The notes beneath the pieces were generated by a model that was not told the origin of the DNA, made no database searches, and was given only the letters and a program-made list of their open reading frames with translations. A stretch of DNA of 64,000 bases from Romeriopsis navalis LEGE 11480 (GTDB lineage: Bacteria > Cyanobacteriota > Cyanobacteriia > Leptolyngbyales > Leptolyngbyaceae): positions 62,001 through 126,000 of the forward strand of contig NZ_JADEXQ010000003.1 of assembly GCF_015207035.1 (NCBI RefSeq), written 5' to 3'. This document shows positions 45,001-53,059 of the stretch, in pieces (positions within the stretch are counted from its first letter, which is position 1; each line of letters starts with the position of its first letter). The translations under genes were made by a program, and so were the position numbers.

Positions 45001-45314
45001 GCTAAGTTACTCAGGGTTGTGGCGACTTCTGGATGGTTGGGGCCGAGATATTGTTGGCGCAGTTTGAGTTCGGCCTTGGCGGCGATCGCGGCGGCTTGAT
45101 AGTTTCCCGCACTGGCGAGCTGCATGACTTTGCGGTTGAGTGTTTGGGCCTGGCTGATTAAGGCTTGTCGCTGCGGCGTAATCTTTGCGGTGGTGGGTGT
45201 TGGCGGATTTGTGGCGGGCGGTTTTGCTGAAGCAATTTTAGGATTGCCGATCGGACTACCCAGTAGTAGTAGGGCAAACCCGATGTGAACATTCCGTGCT
45301 GCAAAGCTAATCAT
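42039..45314 (-). CDS. secreted TPR-CHAT domain protein
   Basis: From ATG at 45314 about 1091 residues. The start MISFAARNVHIGFALLLLGS ... ASAK reads as a signal peptide; a hairpin with a T-run at 45496-45527 lies upstream of this ATG and inside the longer open frame from 45509, which favours the shorter start. Next come about ten TPR repeats of 42 residues (pattern YQRSLKI...LGxxHPxVAxxLNNLAxLY), then a CHAT domain (about 700-1090) with the caspase-like dyad His in RILHIATHGFF and Cys in VVLSACETG. A low-complexity Gln/Pro/Ser/Ile/Thr insert precedes the catalytic His. CHAT proteins are proteases in defence or signalling; substrate unknown. Confidence 0.87.
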   Translation of the reverse strand: MISFAARNVHIGFALLLLGSPIGNPKIASAKPPATNPPTPTTAKITPQRQALISQAQTLNRKVMQLASAGNYQAAAIAAKAELKLRQQYLGPNHPEVATTLSNLAELHRLQGQYAAATPFYQRSLKIYEIHLGKTHPNVARSLSGLAINYQAQGQYRQAEPLHQRSLAIYETHHGRSHPDVARSLNNLAIFYTAQGQYDKAKPLYQRSLKIRRSHLGETHLDVATSLMSLAELYRVQGLYEPAKPLYQRSLKIYQTQLGQAHPLVAANLNNFALLHTSQGNYTEAAPLYERSLKIYQTRLGKAHPDLVKSLINLASLYTAQGRDKAARSLYQRSLKISEAQLGKSHPLTATNLNNLASVSPPHQAASLYRRSLKIRETKLGKNHPDVAASLHSLATLHMVQGRYQAALPRYQRSLKIRETKLGKNHPDVAASLHSLAHLYKVQGRYGEAESHYQRSLRINQSRLGPEHPSIANNLISLAGIYIPQARYDTATDLLAQGLAIEETNLAQNLALGTEAQKRDYIAQLQNSTNGTISLHLQHAPNHPQATALALTTILRRKGRILDVTSHDRQILHKNLTPANQTLLDQLTSRTTQLAALPYGPLPQTDPKQYRTQLKQLTQQVKTLQTRLAASSKQFRQQIQPVTIAAVQQQLPTNSALIEIIRYQPHQLRAKAGKRFGPARYAAYILNRKGKITTVDLGAAKPIDQLAEEFRRALRSRNGEIKQIARNLDAKLMAPIRQQLSVSNQTQPQHLLIAPDSQLNLIPFAALVDEHQRYLIETYEISYLTSGRDLLRLNQSPPSPKAALLLADPRYDQPGEADSPITAKRRTSQRPISQPPITQSPISQTRSQRTQNLHHIQFGPLPGTAAEAKAIAPQLTQAIVLTGKQATENALKQAASPRILHIATHGFFFDDQPQFTTSKRRGANVARRRSDILPIATSPKQPRTSRMNTENALLRSGLALAGFNDRQSGQEDGVLTALEVANLNLQGTQLVVLSACETGIGDVANGEGVYGLRRALVLAGADSQLISLWKVDDQGTKDLMTQYYNQLIKQQSSRSQALRQVQLAFRKSSKYRHPFFWAAFIPSGDWRTLQK

Positions 45315-45495
45315 TATGTCGAAGGTCTCACTTGAATTCACCACATCACCCAGAGTCATGGGCGAACATATTGCCATTAGTCTCTGCCTCAATGCGATCG
45401 TAATATTGATCGGGTTCTTGAGCTTGCGTAGGATTCGCCAAAAGGTTTTGTGATGTGACCGATTGGCGGACTGATCTGTGGGGTTAGATTCAAGC

Positions 45496-45527
45496 AAAAA
45501 TCGCCCCACTCGATCAATTCAAGTGGG
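45496..45527 (-). terminator. terminator for the ppnP-like gene
   Basis: On the minus strand CCCACT pairs with AGTGGG (45505-45510 with 45522-45527) and is followed within three bases by a T5 run. It lies 74 bp after the ppnP stop. Confidence 0.6.
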
Positions 45528-45600
45528 ACGATCGTTGCAGACCGGCTTGTCGAAGACCGGCTTGTTGCAGTCAGAGATGATGCCAGTCGGATTTAAGGCA

Positions 45601-45927
45601 TTACTGAATAAATGAGCAGCAGTAGTCGGTTACGGTATTCGCCTTGATTTTGAATGAGGAATTGGCCGCGACTTCAAAACTCTCACCGCCTTTTACCGCT
45701 TGCCAACTGCTTTCGCCCGGTAGCTGAATCGTGGCATCCCCAGACAGAATTTCCATCAATTCTTTCGCGCCAGTATTAAATTCGTACTCACCGGGCAGCA
45801 TAATGCCGAGGGTTTTGCTGCTGCCATCGGCGAACTTGACGGTGCGGCTGGTGACGTTGCCATCGAAGTAGACGTTGGCCGCTTTGACGATCGAGACGTT
45901 GCTGAATTCCGACGTATTTTCCGACAT
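45601..45927 (-). CDS. ppnP: pyrimidine/purine nucleoside phosphorylase (PpnP, DUF1255)
   Basis: A 108-residue cupin-like protein: [57 protein letters not shown] and a terminal DYCCSF match the DUF1255/PpnP family, which phosphorolytically splits several nucleosides. It is slightly longer than E. coli PpnP (94). ATG at 45927 is preferred to an upstream ATG at 45942. A terminator follows. Confidence 0.9.
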   Translation of the reverse strand: MSENTSEFSNVSIVKAANVYFDGNVTSRTVKFADGSSKTLGIMLPGEYEFNTGAKELMEILSGDATIQLPGESSWQAVKGGESFEVAANSSFKIKANTVTDYCCSFIQ

Positions 45928-46056
45928 ATTGAGTGGTTCCACACTTAGATGATGTATGCAGCAAGATTGACGCAGTTCAAATCATAGGCCACAAGCGAAC
46001 TAGAACTGAACTCAGGAACGCGGTAGAATTATTAAAAAGTGTAACGTCCTACTCTC

Positions 46057-47046
46057 ATGAGCTTATTCCTTCTCCTCAAACTGTTCCTTGGTTTATCGAT
46101 CGTCGGTATTGCCGTTTACCTGCTGACCCCACGGCGTTACGAGTCAGCGGATTCGGTGGCCAATTCCTACGATGAGTGGACGGATGACGGGATTTTGGAA
46201 TTCTACTGGGGTGAGCATATTCATCTGGGGCACTATGGCAATCCGCCGCGTCGTAAGGAGTTTCTGAAATCGAAGATCGATTTTGTGCATGAGATGGTTA
46301 AGTGGGGCGGTTTGGAGAAGTTGCCGAAGGGAACGACTCTAATTGACGTGGGTTGTGGGATTGGTGGCAGTAGTCGGATTTTGGCGAAGGACTATGGCTT
46401 TGATGTAACGGGTGTGACGATTAGCCCGCAGCAGGTGGCACGGGCGCAGGAATTGACGCCGGAAGGTGTGGATGCCAAGTTCAAAGTCGATGATGCGTTG
46501 GCTTTGTCTTTCCCGGATGCCAGCTTTGATATTGTTTGGTCCGTGGAAGCAGGGCCGCATATGCCGGATAAGGCGCAGTTTGCCCGGGAGCTATTACGGG
46601 TGCTGAAGCCCGGTGGGATTTTAGTTGTGGCGGACTGGAACCAGCGGGACGATCGGCAAGTCCCCTTGAATTTTTGGGAAAAGCCAGTGATGCAGCAGTT
46701 GCTTGATCAGTGGGCGCACCCGAAGTTTTCCAGTATTGAGGGCTTTTCGGAGTTGTTGGAAGCGACGGGCATGGTCGAAGGCACGGTGACGACGGGTGAC
46801 TGGACTCAGGAAACGCTCCCAGCCTGGCTCGATTCGATCTGGCAGGGAATTGCCCGGCCCCAGGGATTGGTGAAGTTTGGAGTTTCTGGTTTTATCAAGT
46901 CATTGCGTGAGGTGCCGACGCTGATCCTAATGCGCATCGCCTTTGGTGCGGGATTATGTCGGTTTGGCATGTTTAAGGCGGAGCGAGCAGATGTGCTACC
47001 GGCGGCAAATAGTGCGGCAGCTGTTGGCGCAGCAGCCAAAATTTAG
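46057..47046 (+). CDS. MPBQ/MSBQ methyltransferase (plastoquinone/tocopherol synthesis)
   Basis: The 329-residue protein has an N-terminal membrane anchor (about 4-25), then a SAM-binding fold: IDVGCGIGGSSRILAKDYGF motif I, ISPQQVARA, and SVEAGPHMPDKAQFARELLR; RDDRQVPLNFWEKPVM and a C-terminal FGAGLCRFGMFKA are nearly the same as I recall for the Synechocystis Sll0418 enzyme. It methylates 2-methyl-6-phytyl- and solanesyl-benzoquinols on the thylakoid side. The Ala-rich tail is not conserved. Confidence 0.93.
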   Translation: MSLFLLLKLFLGLSIVGIAVYLLTPRRYESADSVANSYDEWTDDGILEFYWGEHIHLGHYGNPPRRKEFLKSKIDFVHEMVKWGGLEKLPKGTTLIDVGCGIGGSSRILAKDYGFDVTGVTISPQQVARAQELTPEGVDAKFKVDDALALSFPDASFDIVWSVEAGPHMPDKAQFARELLRVLKPGGILVVADWNQRDDRQVPLNFWEKPVMQQLLDQWAHPKFSSIEGFSELLEATGMVEGTVTTGDWTQETLPAWLDSIWQGIARPQGLVKFGVSGFIKSLREVPTLILMRIAFGAGLCRFGMFKAERADVLPAANSAAAVGAAAKI

Positions 47047-47190
47047 ATCTAGAAAGTTTCGATCTAGTTTGTGTGCGCTAGGCCAGATCACGAGTCGGAT
47101 GCTCAAGATGCAGAGGACAATAGTTTTGTTTGTCTGCAGTTTTGTTGTTCGTCCCGATGTTCTGGCGTCTAATTTGTCTGACGGGCATGA

Positions 47191-47219
47191 TTGCAGTTGA
47201 TCAACTTGATCAACTGCAA
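47191..47219. repeat. perfect 14-bp palindrome with single-base centre
   Basis: TTGCAGTTGATCAA (47191-47204), C, TTGATCAACTGCAA (47206-47219). Between convergent genes, so a bidirectional terminator or protein-binding dyad is possible. The tail to the right has CGCAATTGTTTT. Confidence 0.6.
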
Positions 47220-47246
47220 CGCAATTGTTTTACTGGCTGGAACGTT

Positions 47247-47468
47247 TTATTGGTTGGGATTTTCTGAGACGCGATCAGCTTGACCCTCTAACCGCCAAGC
47301 GGCAATTAATGCTGGAGTCCCCGCGAATAATCCCAGGGGTAGCCAAATGGTAAAATTCCGGCCTTTATTTTTGGCGACGATTGCCGCGACCGTTCCAATC
47401 GCGAAATGCAATATACCGGCCCCAATCACAATGGGCCAAAACGGTAAGTTAAACGGCAAATTTAGCAC
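47247..47468 (-). CDS. small membrane protein, 73 aa
   Basis: From GTG at 47468 the product has two hydrophobic segments (FWPIVIGAGILHFAIGTVAA and WLPLGLFAGTPALIAAW) linked by KNKGRN, and a short hydrophilic tail (EGQADRVSENPNQ). The hairpin layout is common in small cyanobacterial proteins of unknown role. No ribosome site is clear. Confidence 0.55.
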   Translation of the reverse strand: MLNLPFNLPFWPIVIGAGILHFAIGTVAAIVAKNKGRNFTIWLPLGLFAGTPALIAAWRLEGQADRVSENPNQ

Positions 47469-47583
47469 GGGTAGTTCGCGGAATTAATCGCGTTCAATAG
47501 CTGTGGCTCTATGGTATCGTAATGCCCGACTAGTTTGTCTGACGAAGTCGTCGATCGATTCACTGTCCTGCGAGGAAAGTCGG

Positions 47584-48171
47584 GTGTCATCAGAAGAACA
47601 AATTCCGTTATTCCGAGCGAAGGACCTTGCGGGTTCCTATGGCACAGCGCGCCGCGCGACTTTGGTGATTGCGCCAGATACGTTACAGGTGTGGAAGCAA
47701 AAGGTCTTAAAGTTTCAGCAAAATGTCAGCATCAGTCCGGCCACTGCCCAAGCGAGTCTGTTTGATACGGCATTAACGGCACCGACGATTGATGCGGATA
47801 GTATTGATCCCTTGGCGCTGCCCCAGCAGAACACCCAATTCTGGCGCTGGAAAGCTGAGGATGCAGGTGTTTCCGCCATATATTTTGTGTTTGACTATGA
47901 ACTTAATCTACTGCTATACGTGGGTGAAACTGTTAAATCAAACCAACGCTGGAAGGGTGAGCATGATTGCAAACGCTACTTGCTGAATTATCAGCAGGCG
48001 CACTATCAGTTCAATCTGCCGACCAAGCTCGGCATTGCCTTCTGGCGAGACGCTCCCCAGGGGATGCGCGATCGCCAGAAACAGGAATCAGCCTTAATCA
48101 ACAAATGGCGATCGCCCTTCAACAAAGAAAATTGGGTGTTTTGGGGCACCCCATTTGTGGCGGCAAAATAA
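47584..48171 (+). CDS. GIY-YIG-like nuclease-domain protein
   Basis: From GTG at 47584 (GAGGAAA upstream) 195 residues. The second half has AIYFVFDYELNLLLYVGET and RWKGEHDCKRYL, a degenerate GIY-YIG pattern (IYFVFD ~ GIY, LYVGET ~ YIG, Arg and His following), and a C-terminal Asn/Trp-rich WRSPFNKENWVFWG. Such cyanobacterial proteins are uncharacterised. The catalytic tyrosine and arginine appear present. The N-terminus (SEEQIPLFRAKDLAGSYG) is unlike known nucleases. Confidence 0.6.
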   Translation: MSSEEQIPLFRAKDLAGSYGTARRATLVIAPDTLQVWKQKVLKFQQNVSISPATAQASLFDTALTAPTIDADSIDPLALPQQNTQFWRWKAEDAGVSAIYFVFDYELNLLLYVGETVKSNQRWKGEHDCKRYLLNYQQAHYQFNLPTKLGIAFWRDAPQGMRDRQKQESALINKWRSPFNKENWVFWGTPFVAAK

Positions 48172-48197
48172 GCTCGCGGCTCAAGCTGAAGCATTTA

Positions 48198-48839
48198 CTA
48201 GGCTTGGCAGGCTCCGAGATTCCGGAACTGCTGAGTCACAAAACCGTTTGAAGTCCAGCCATTGACTGGGCTTGTGATTTTGACCCAAACGCGACCATCG
48301 TTCAGTTGGCGGGAGGCGATGGGATTGCTCAGGGTCACCTTTTGGTTGAACTTGAGCCCACCGACGATCGGCGCCGAATTTCCTGGAATGCTGCGGACCA
48401 CCATGCCGCGCTGCTGTAGGACTTGACGACATAAACCGGCCTTAGTCGTCGTTGGGGGTTCTGGCTTGGCGGCGCACAGTTTGAGGTTAGCCGTATGTAC
48501 GTAGCCTTTGCGGGGGCGGTTGACGCTGATCATGCCATTGCTGCCACCGTTCTCACCTAAAATCACCGCATTATCGCGTTGTAGCAAGACCAGTGCTTCC
48601 GAAACCGGATTGCGGTTGCTATAGATTGGTGTGCGTTTATTCACTGCCCGACATTGCCCCACTAATGTCGCGGCTTGGGGCGCGGCTTTGACGGGTTGAC
48701 TGGGTGTGGCCTCGGTGGGTGTGGTTGGGGTTGGCGGGACTGGCGCATCCTGAGCCCAACTTCTGGCGTTGCCCCCCAGCGTACATACGCCAACGGCAAC
48801 TGCCACACTCGTCGCGAACCATCGACAAACATTCATCAT
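48198..48839 (-). CDS. secreted protein with two SH3-type domains
   Basis: About 213 residues. N-terminal signal peptide (FATSVAVAVGVCTLGGNARSWAQ, cut after SWA or AQ), Pro/Thr-rich linker, and two SH3-like domains: about 60-125 (GQCRAVNKRTPIYSN ... GYVHTANLKLCA) and 135-213 (GLCRQVLQQRGMVVRS ... GWTSNGFVTQQF). Each contains two conserved Cys. The architecture suits a periplasmic, peptidoglycan-associated protein. ATG 48839 or 48836. Confidence 0.85.
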   Translation of the reverse strand: MMNVCRWFATSVAVAVGVCTLGGNARSWAQDAPVPPTPTTPTEATPSQPVKAAPQAATLVGQCRAVNKRTPIYSNRNPVSEALVLLQRDNAVILGENGGSNGMISVNRPRKGYVHTANLKLCAAKPEPPTTTKAGLCRQVLQQRGMVVRSIPGNSAPIVGGLKFNQKVTLSNPIASRQLNDGRVWVKITSPVNGWTSNGFVTQQFRNLGACQA

Positions 48840-48990
48840 AATCAAGCGACCTAAACTTCAACAGGGAAATTCGATCGAGAAGCCTATGCCTCATTATGGT
48901 TTACCCCTGTCCTCTGGCTAGCCTTCGGCTTAGAAAGCTTAAGAATCTTAATTCTGCGGTTTTTTACGGATTTGCAGGCAGCTAATCGAT

Positions 48991-50664
48991 TTACGGTTTC
49001 AGCCCGTGGCTCTTGCCAATCACCCACGATCGCCGGAAAAACTTCGACAGCGACGACTCCTCCAGGGATAGATAGATTGGCCGACCATGGGGGCAAGTAT
49101 GGGGATTTTGCGTTTGTTGCCATTGGTCAAGTAAGTGCTGCATTTCTAAATGGCTCATGGGGGTACCATTCCGAATGGCGCTGCGACAAGCGATCGCCAC
49201 CTGAGCCGATTGTAAATCACCGCCTTGGCTCAGCTCCAAAATGGCGGCGGCTTTTTCGGGATGCTCACTCAGGAGTTTGGGCAATGAGCGGATGGCCCAA
49301 AGGTGGTTCCCAAACTCACTCACCTCGAGGCCAATGCGTTCGAGCTGTTCCACCTGTGCCCCGGATAAATTTTGCACAATTAGCGGGACGGTCAGCGGAA
49401 TGACTTCCCAGCGATCGCGAATTTGTTCATACAGCACCCGTTCATGGGCGATATGCTGTTCGACTAACCAAATTCCGGCGGCATGTTCCGCCACGATATA
49501 CATCTGACTGGCTTGGGCAATCGCCCGGAGTGGCAGCAATGGTTTATGTGCAACGGTCGAATTTGCCGGGTTGACTTGTCGATCGGCATAGTAGCCGGCC
49601 TCCGATTCCGCGACTTTTAGTAATTCTTGGGTTCGACTATTGCCGTAGCTATCAGCCAATCGATCGACTGTTAGCTTAAGAATTTCGTCGAGACCAAATT
49701 TGACTTGATTTTGCCATACTTCTAACTGTTGGAGATATAGCTCTGCCTTGGCCGGATGTCGATTCCAATCAACCGCTTCTGGGTTGACTTTGAGATGCAC
49801 AATGCAAATGGGAAAACGATCGCGCGGTATCGTGCGGCGCAAATGCTGTAAGACTGTTTGTTCTAATTCGGGGAGCACTACAAATCGCCCATTGACGGCA
49901 ATCTTGACCCAGTCGGGGCGATGACGGTGGGCCCGATCGGGTAGCCCTAATAGCAGTGAGAGTTCACCTCCGGTGACTTGATTGTGCAACTCGACTAAAT
50001 CGTTGGCTTGCAGATCGCGAATAAACTGTGGCAATACTTGCTTGGCTGTACTGCCGGGCCAGATGTGTATCCAGGGGCGATGATTTTGTTCAATCAGCCA
50101 AGTCACCTGGGGATGGGCTAACGCCATTTCTTGAATAATTGCCTGGACGGCTTTGAGCTGTTGTGGCAGGGGTGGGAGGCTTTGCCGCCGGGATTCCCAA
50201 GTACTAAATAAATTTTCGACAATGACCGTGGTGCCCGGAGCGATCGGCGCCACTTCTGTGCGAATCGCCTCCCCCCGCGAATCGTAATTCACCTGCCAAC
50301 CGGTTTCACCGCCAACACAACTCAGCAGCGTTAAGTCCGCGAGTTGGGCAATACTCTGGAGCGCTTCCCCCCGAAATCCCAGACTTTCAACGGCGAGTAA
50401 ATCCTGTCGATCGCGAATTTTGCTAGTTGTGTGGGCGATGGCGGCTTGGAGCAGATCATCCAAGGCCATCCCACGGCCATTATCGGTGACATGGATACGC
50501 CATTGATCGGGCCATAGCCGCATGGTGATACGGGTAGCGCCAGCATCTAGCGCATTTTCGGCCAATTCACGCACGACTGCAGCCAAGGAGTCAATCACTT
50601 CTCCAGCGGCAATCAGGTTAATTACCTCGATGGGTAGGGGTTGAATGGCAGTCTGCATGAGCAT
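48991..50664 (-). CDS. mutL: DNA mismatch repair protein MutL
   Basis: About 557 residues. The ATPase part has IAAGEVIDSLAAVVRELAENALDAG, TDNGRGM, HTTSKI and ESLGFRGEAL. The C-terminal dimerisation region carries WLVEQHIAHERVLYEQI, related to the metal-binding endonuclease motif (D/E)QHA-x2-E-x4-E, and CPHGRPIY. So it is the nicking-type MutL, working with MutS. ATG 50664 is used; ATG 50658 or a GTG at 50682 are also possible. Confidence 0.95.
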   Translation of the reverse strand: MLMQTAIQPLPIEVINLIAAGEVIDSLAAVVRELAENALDAGATRITMRLWPDQWRIHVTDNGRGMALDDLLQAAIAHTTSKIRDRQDLLAVESLGFRGEALQSIAQLADLTLLSCVGGETGWQVNYDSRGEAIRTEVAPIAPGTTVIVENLFSTWESRRQSLPPLPQQLKAVQAIIQEMALAHPQVTWLIEQNHRPWIHIWPGSTAKQVLPQFIRDLQANDLVELHNQVTGGELSLLLGLPDRAHRHRPDWVKIAVNGRFVVLPELEQTVLQHLRRTIPRDRFPICIVHLKVNPEAVDWNRHPAKAELYLQQLEVWQNQVKFGLDEILKLTVDRLADSYGNSRTQELLKVAESEAGYYADRQVNPANSTVAHKPLLPLRAIAQASQMYIVAEHAAGIWLVEQHIAHERVLYEQIRDRWEVIPLTVPLIVQNLSGAQVEQLERIGLEVSEFGNHLWAIRSLPKLLSEHPEKAAAILELSQGGDLQSAQVAIACRSAIRNGTPMSHLEMQHLLDQWQQTQNPHTCPHGRPIYLSLEESSLSKFFRRSWVIGKSHGLKP

Positions 50665-50734
50665 TAGTTTAACATCGATCACTTAAACGCATGTGGCTGT
50701 ACCAATCGGCTGAATGCAACGGCCAAAACTCAAA

Positions 50735-52012
50735 CTAAGCAGCCGCGAGGCGTTCTTGGCGATAGCGCCAGGCAATTAATGACCAGAGAATCAGCATGAG
50801 TAAACCATCGGAAATCAGGGTGGAAATCACCGCGCCATGCCAAGAGAAACGGGGAATCAGCCAGAGATTCAACAGCACATTCAACACGGCAATGCTGATT
50901 TGCACCACACTACGCTGAAACTGTAAATCAGCGCCGGAAAGGGCATCCGCCGCGATGTAGTGTAATCCCTTTAAGAAGACTAATGGCGCTAACCATTGCA
51001 GCACTTGCACCGATGCTGCGTATTTTTCACCTAAAATCCAGGGCACGATCGGTGAGCAAAACAGTAATCCGACGCCAGCAATAAATCCATAGCCCGCCAT
51101 GATTGGGAATAACCCCTTTGCCACTTTGACACTACCGCGAATTCCCGTCGCACCCTGCTTAAAGAACTTGGCATAGGCCACGGTGAGAATTGATTTGAGT
51201 GGCACAAAGGCCATATCAATTAACCGGTAGGCGGCGGCATACATCCCGGTTGCTTCTAAGGTCGATAGCCTTGCCAGCATGGTTTTATCAATGTCGTTGT
51301 AGACCGTTTGGGCGGAGTAGCCAACGGCAAAGTAACTGCCCTCTTGGACTTCACCTTTGAGCCGTTTCAGGGCAAGTTGGGGTTTGCCGAGTTCGTAGCT
51401 GACGCAGAGAATGGCGATTAATCCGGCTGAACCAATACTCAACAGGCTAACTAACGCCCAATCGATGGCGGTTGGTTGGGCAATGAGTTTGACCATCATC
51501 AATGCCGCTACTGCCCGAATAATGTGGGGTAGCAGGGTGAACTGCGCGGTCCGTTGAATTTTTTGGACGGATTGGTAGGCGTTCGCCGTTAAGTCGAGGG
51601 CGCGGCCCCCGAGTAAGTTGGTCATGGCCGCAAACAACAGCAGCCAAGGAGAAATTGTTTTGGGTAAAATCCATGCCCCCACGATTTCGAGGCCGATAAT
51701 CAAAAGGCTGGCTGAGACAATCATCAGCCATAGACCATTGCCCCAATAGGTCGAAAATGTTGAACGATCGCGGGCGACATTTTTGACGAGGAGATTCCCC
51801 GCCCCCAGGGTGGAGAAGGGGGCCACAATATCCACAAATGCTGCGGCACCGACAAATGCCCCATATTCCTTGGGGCCTAGCGCTTGGGTGACGGTGATAA
51901 AGTAGACCCCTTGTAAAACTAAGCGCAATCCATGACTGGACATCATCCACAGGGTTTGGCGGAGTTCGGGACGTTTCCAGAAAGGCAATTTGGGGGCGTG
52001 CGGATCGCTCAT
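50735..52012 (-). CDS. polysaccharide flippase (Wzx/MOP superfamily)
   Basis: A 425-residue protein with about twelve hydrophobic segments, starting after a short basic lead with GLRLVLQGVYFITVTQALGPKEYG, a motif of Wzx/RfbX-type lipid-linked oligosaccharide flippases, and later FVPLKSILTVAYAKFFK. Downstream of the GT2 gene by 49 bp on the same strand, so part of the exopolysaccharide cluster. Confidence 0.88.
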   Translation of the reverse strand: MSDPHAPKLPFWKRPELRQTLWMMSSHGLRLVLQGVYFITVTQALGPKEYGAFVGAAAFVDIVAPFSTLGAGNLLVKNVARDRSTFSTYWGNGLWLMIVSASLLIIGLEIVGAWILPKTISPWLLLFAAMTNLLGGRALDLTANAYQSVQKIQRTAQFTLLPHIIRAVAALMMVKLIAQPTAIDWALVSLLSIGSAGLIAILCVSYELGKPQLALKRLKGEVQEGSYFAVGYSAQTVYNDIDKTMLARLSTLEATGMYAAAYRLIDMAFVPLKSILTVAYAKFFKQGATGIRGSVKVAKGLFPIMAGYGFIAGVGLLFCSPIVPWILGEKYAASVQVLQWLAPLVFLKGLHYIAADALSGADLQFQRSVVQISIAVLNVLLNLWLIPRFSWHGAVISTLISDGLLMLILWSLIAWRYRQERLAAA

Positions 52013-52061
52013 AGTCGGTGATGTGAATGATGAATCATATGTTTGGTCGCAAGATTATCCC

Positions 52062-53000
52062 CTAGCGGGCTGTTCCCAAGGCGCGGCGAATTGCGAATTG
52101 GGCCACTGGTGCGAGCTTAATTGATAATAAAGTGACGAGGGATTTGGGATCTTGGCCGAAAATTCGCCAGTCTTGCTGCCATGCCTGATCAAGAAATTGG
52201 TTGGCTTGGTCGGCATTGCCCATGGTGACTGCCATACGCCCGAGGTAGCGGTACATATAGGCCCGCGCTGTGGGCATGATCATCGCCGTTGCGGCGGGCG
52301 ATCGTTGTTGTGCCATTTGCAAGACCTGCTCGTGCGTCTGTTGCATTTGTGCGAGGTTAAACGAGAGCCCGGAAGGGCGGACGCGATAGTAACTGAGAAT
52401 CCGTCGATCGCGGTGGAACTGCCAGGTTTGGGCGCTGGCGATCCGCAACCACAGATCTAAATCTTCAACACTGGGTAATGCTTCGTCAAATTGTCCCACT
52501 TCGTCAAATACGAGGCGACGTAGCATTGCATTGGAGCCGTGCACAATAAAGTTTTTGCACATCAGCGCTGGCAATGGATCAGGGTGGACGGGTTTACCGC
52601 TGATCTTGAGCCACGTCGGCGTGCCATCATCGCGCATGGCTTGGGAGGCACCGTAGACAATTCCAACAGCGGGGTTGGCTTCTAATGTCGCAACATGTGC
52701 CGCTAATTTATGGGGTAGATAAACATCATCGCCATCAAGTAAAGCAATATATTCGCTGTTACTATAATTGATGCCAAAGTTACGGGCGGAGGATAGGCCA
52801 CCGTTCGGTTTCTGTAAAAGCTGAAATCGACTGTCCCGTTTGACGAATTGCTCGGCGATTGCCGCTGTATCGTCGGTCGAACCATCATCGACGATCAACG
52901 CCTCAAAGTCATGATAAGTCTGCAGAATCAGAGACTCTAGGGCCGCCGTCAAATAATCACGGACATTGTAGGCAGGAATAACAACGCTAACTTTTGGCAT
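52062..53000 (-). CDS. family 2 glycosyltransferase
   Basis: From ATG at 53000 about 312 residues: VSVVIPAYNVRDYLTAALES, LIVDDGSTDDTA, GGLSSARNFGI, LLDGDDVYLPHK (the D-x-D motif) and ED-like EDLDLWLRIA; a typical GT2 inverting transferase. A hydrophobic C-terminal segment is not evident, so it is cytosolic or peripheral. Cluster neighbours are the WecG-type transferase upstream (59-bp gap) and the flippase downstream. Confidence 0.93.
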   Translation of the reverse strand: MPKVSVVIPAYNVRDYLTAALESLILQTYHDFEALIVDDGSTDDTAAIAEQFVKRDSRFQLLQKPNGGLSSARNFGINYSNSEYIALLDGDDVYLPHKLAAHVATLEANPAVGIVYGASQAMRDDGTPTWLKISGKPVHPDPLPALMCKNFIVHGSNAMLRRLVFDEVGQFDEALPSVEDLDLWLRIASAQTWQFHRDRRILSYYRVRPSGLSFNLAQMQQTHEQVLQMAQQRSPAATAMIMPTARAYMYRYLGRMAVTMGNADQANQFLDQAWQQDWRIFGQDPKSLVTLLSIKLAPVAQFAIRRALGTAR

Positions 53001-53059
53001 ATTAAATCGGGATTGATGATATGGGCTGAGGCCAAGGCATGATGACGAATGCAAAAGGA

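Noticed and set aside
45315-45509. N-terminal extension of the CHAT protein
   Set aside because: Would include a hairpin with T-run for ppnP and put the signal peptide 65 residues inside the protein.
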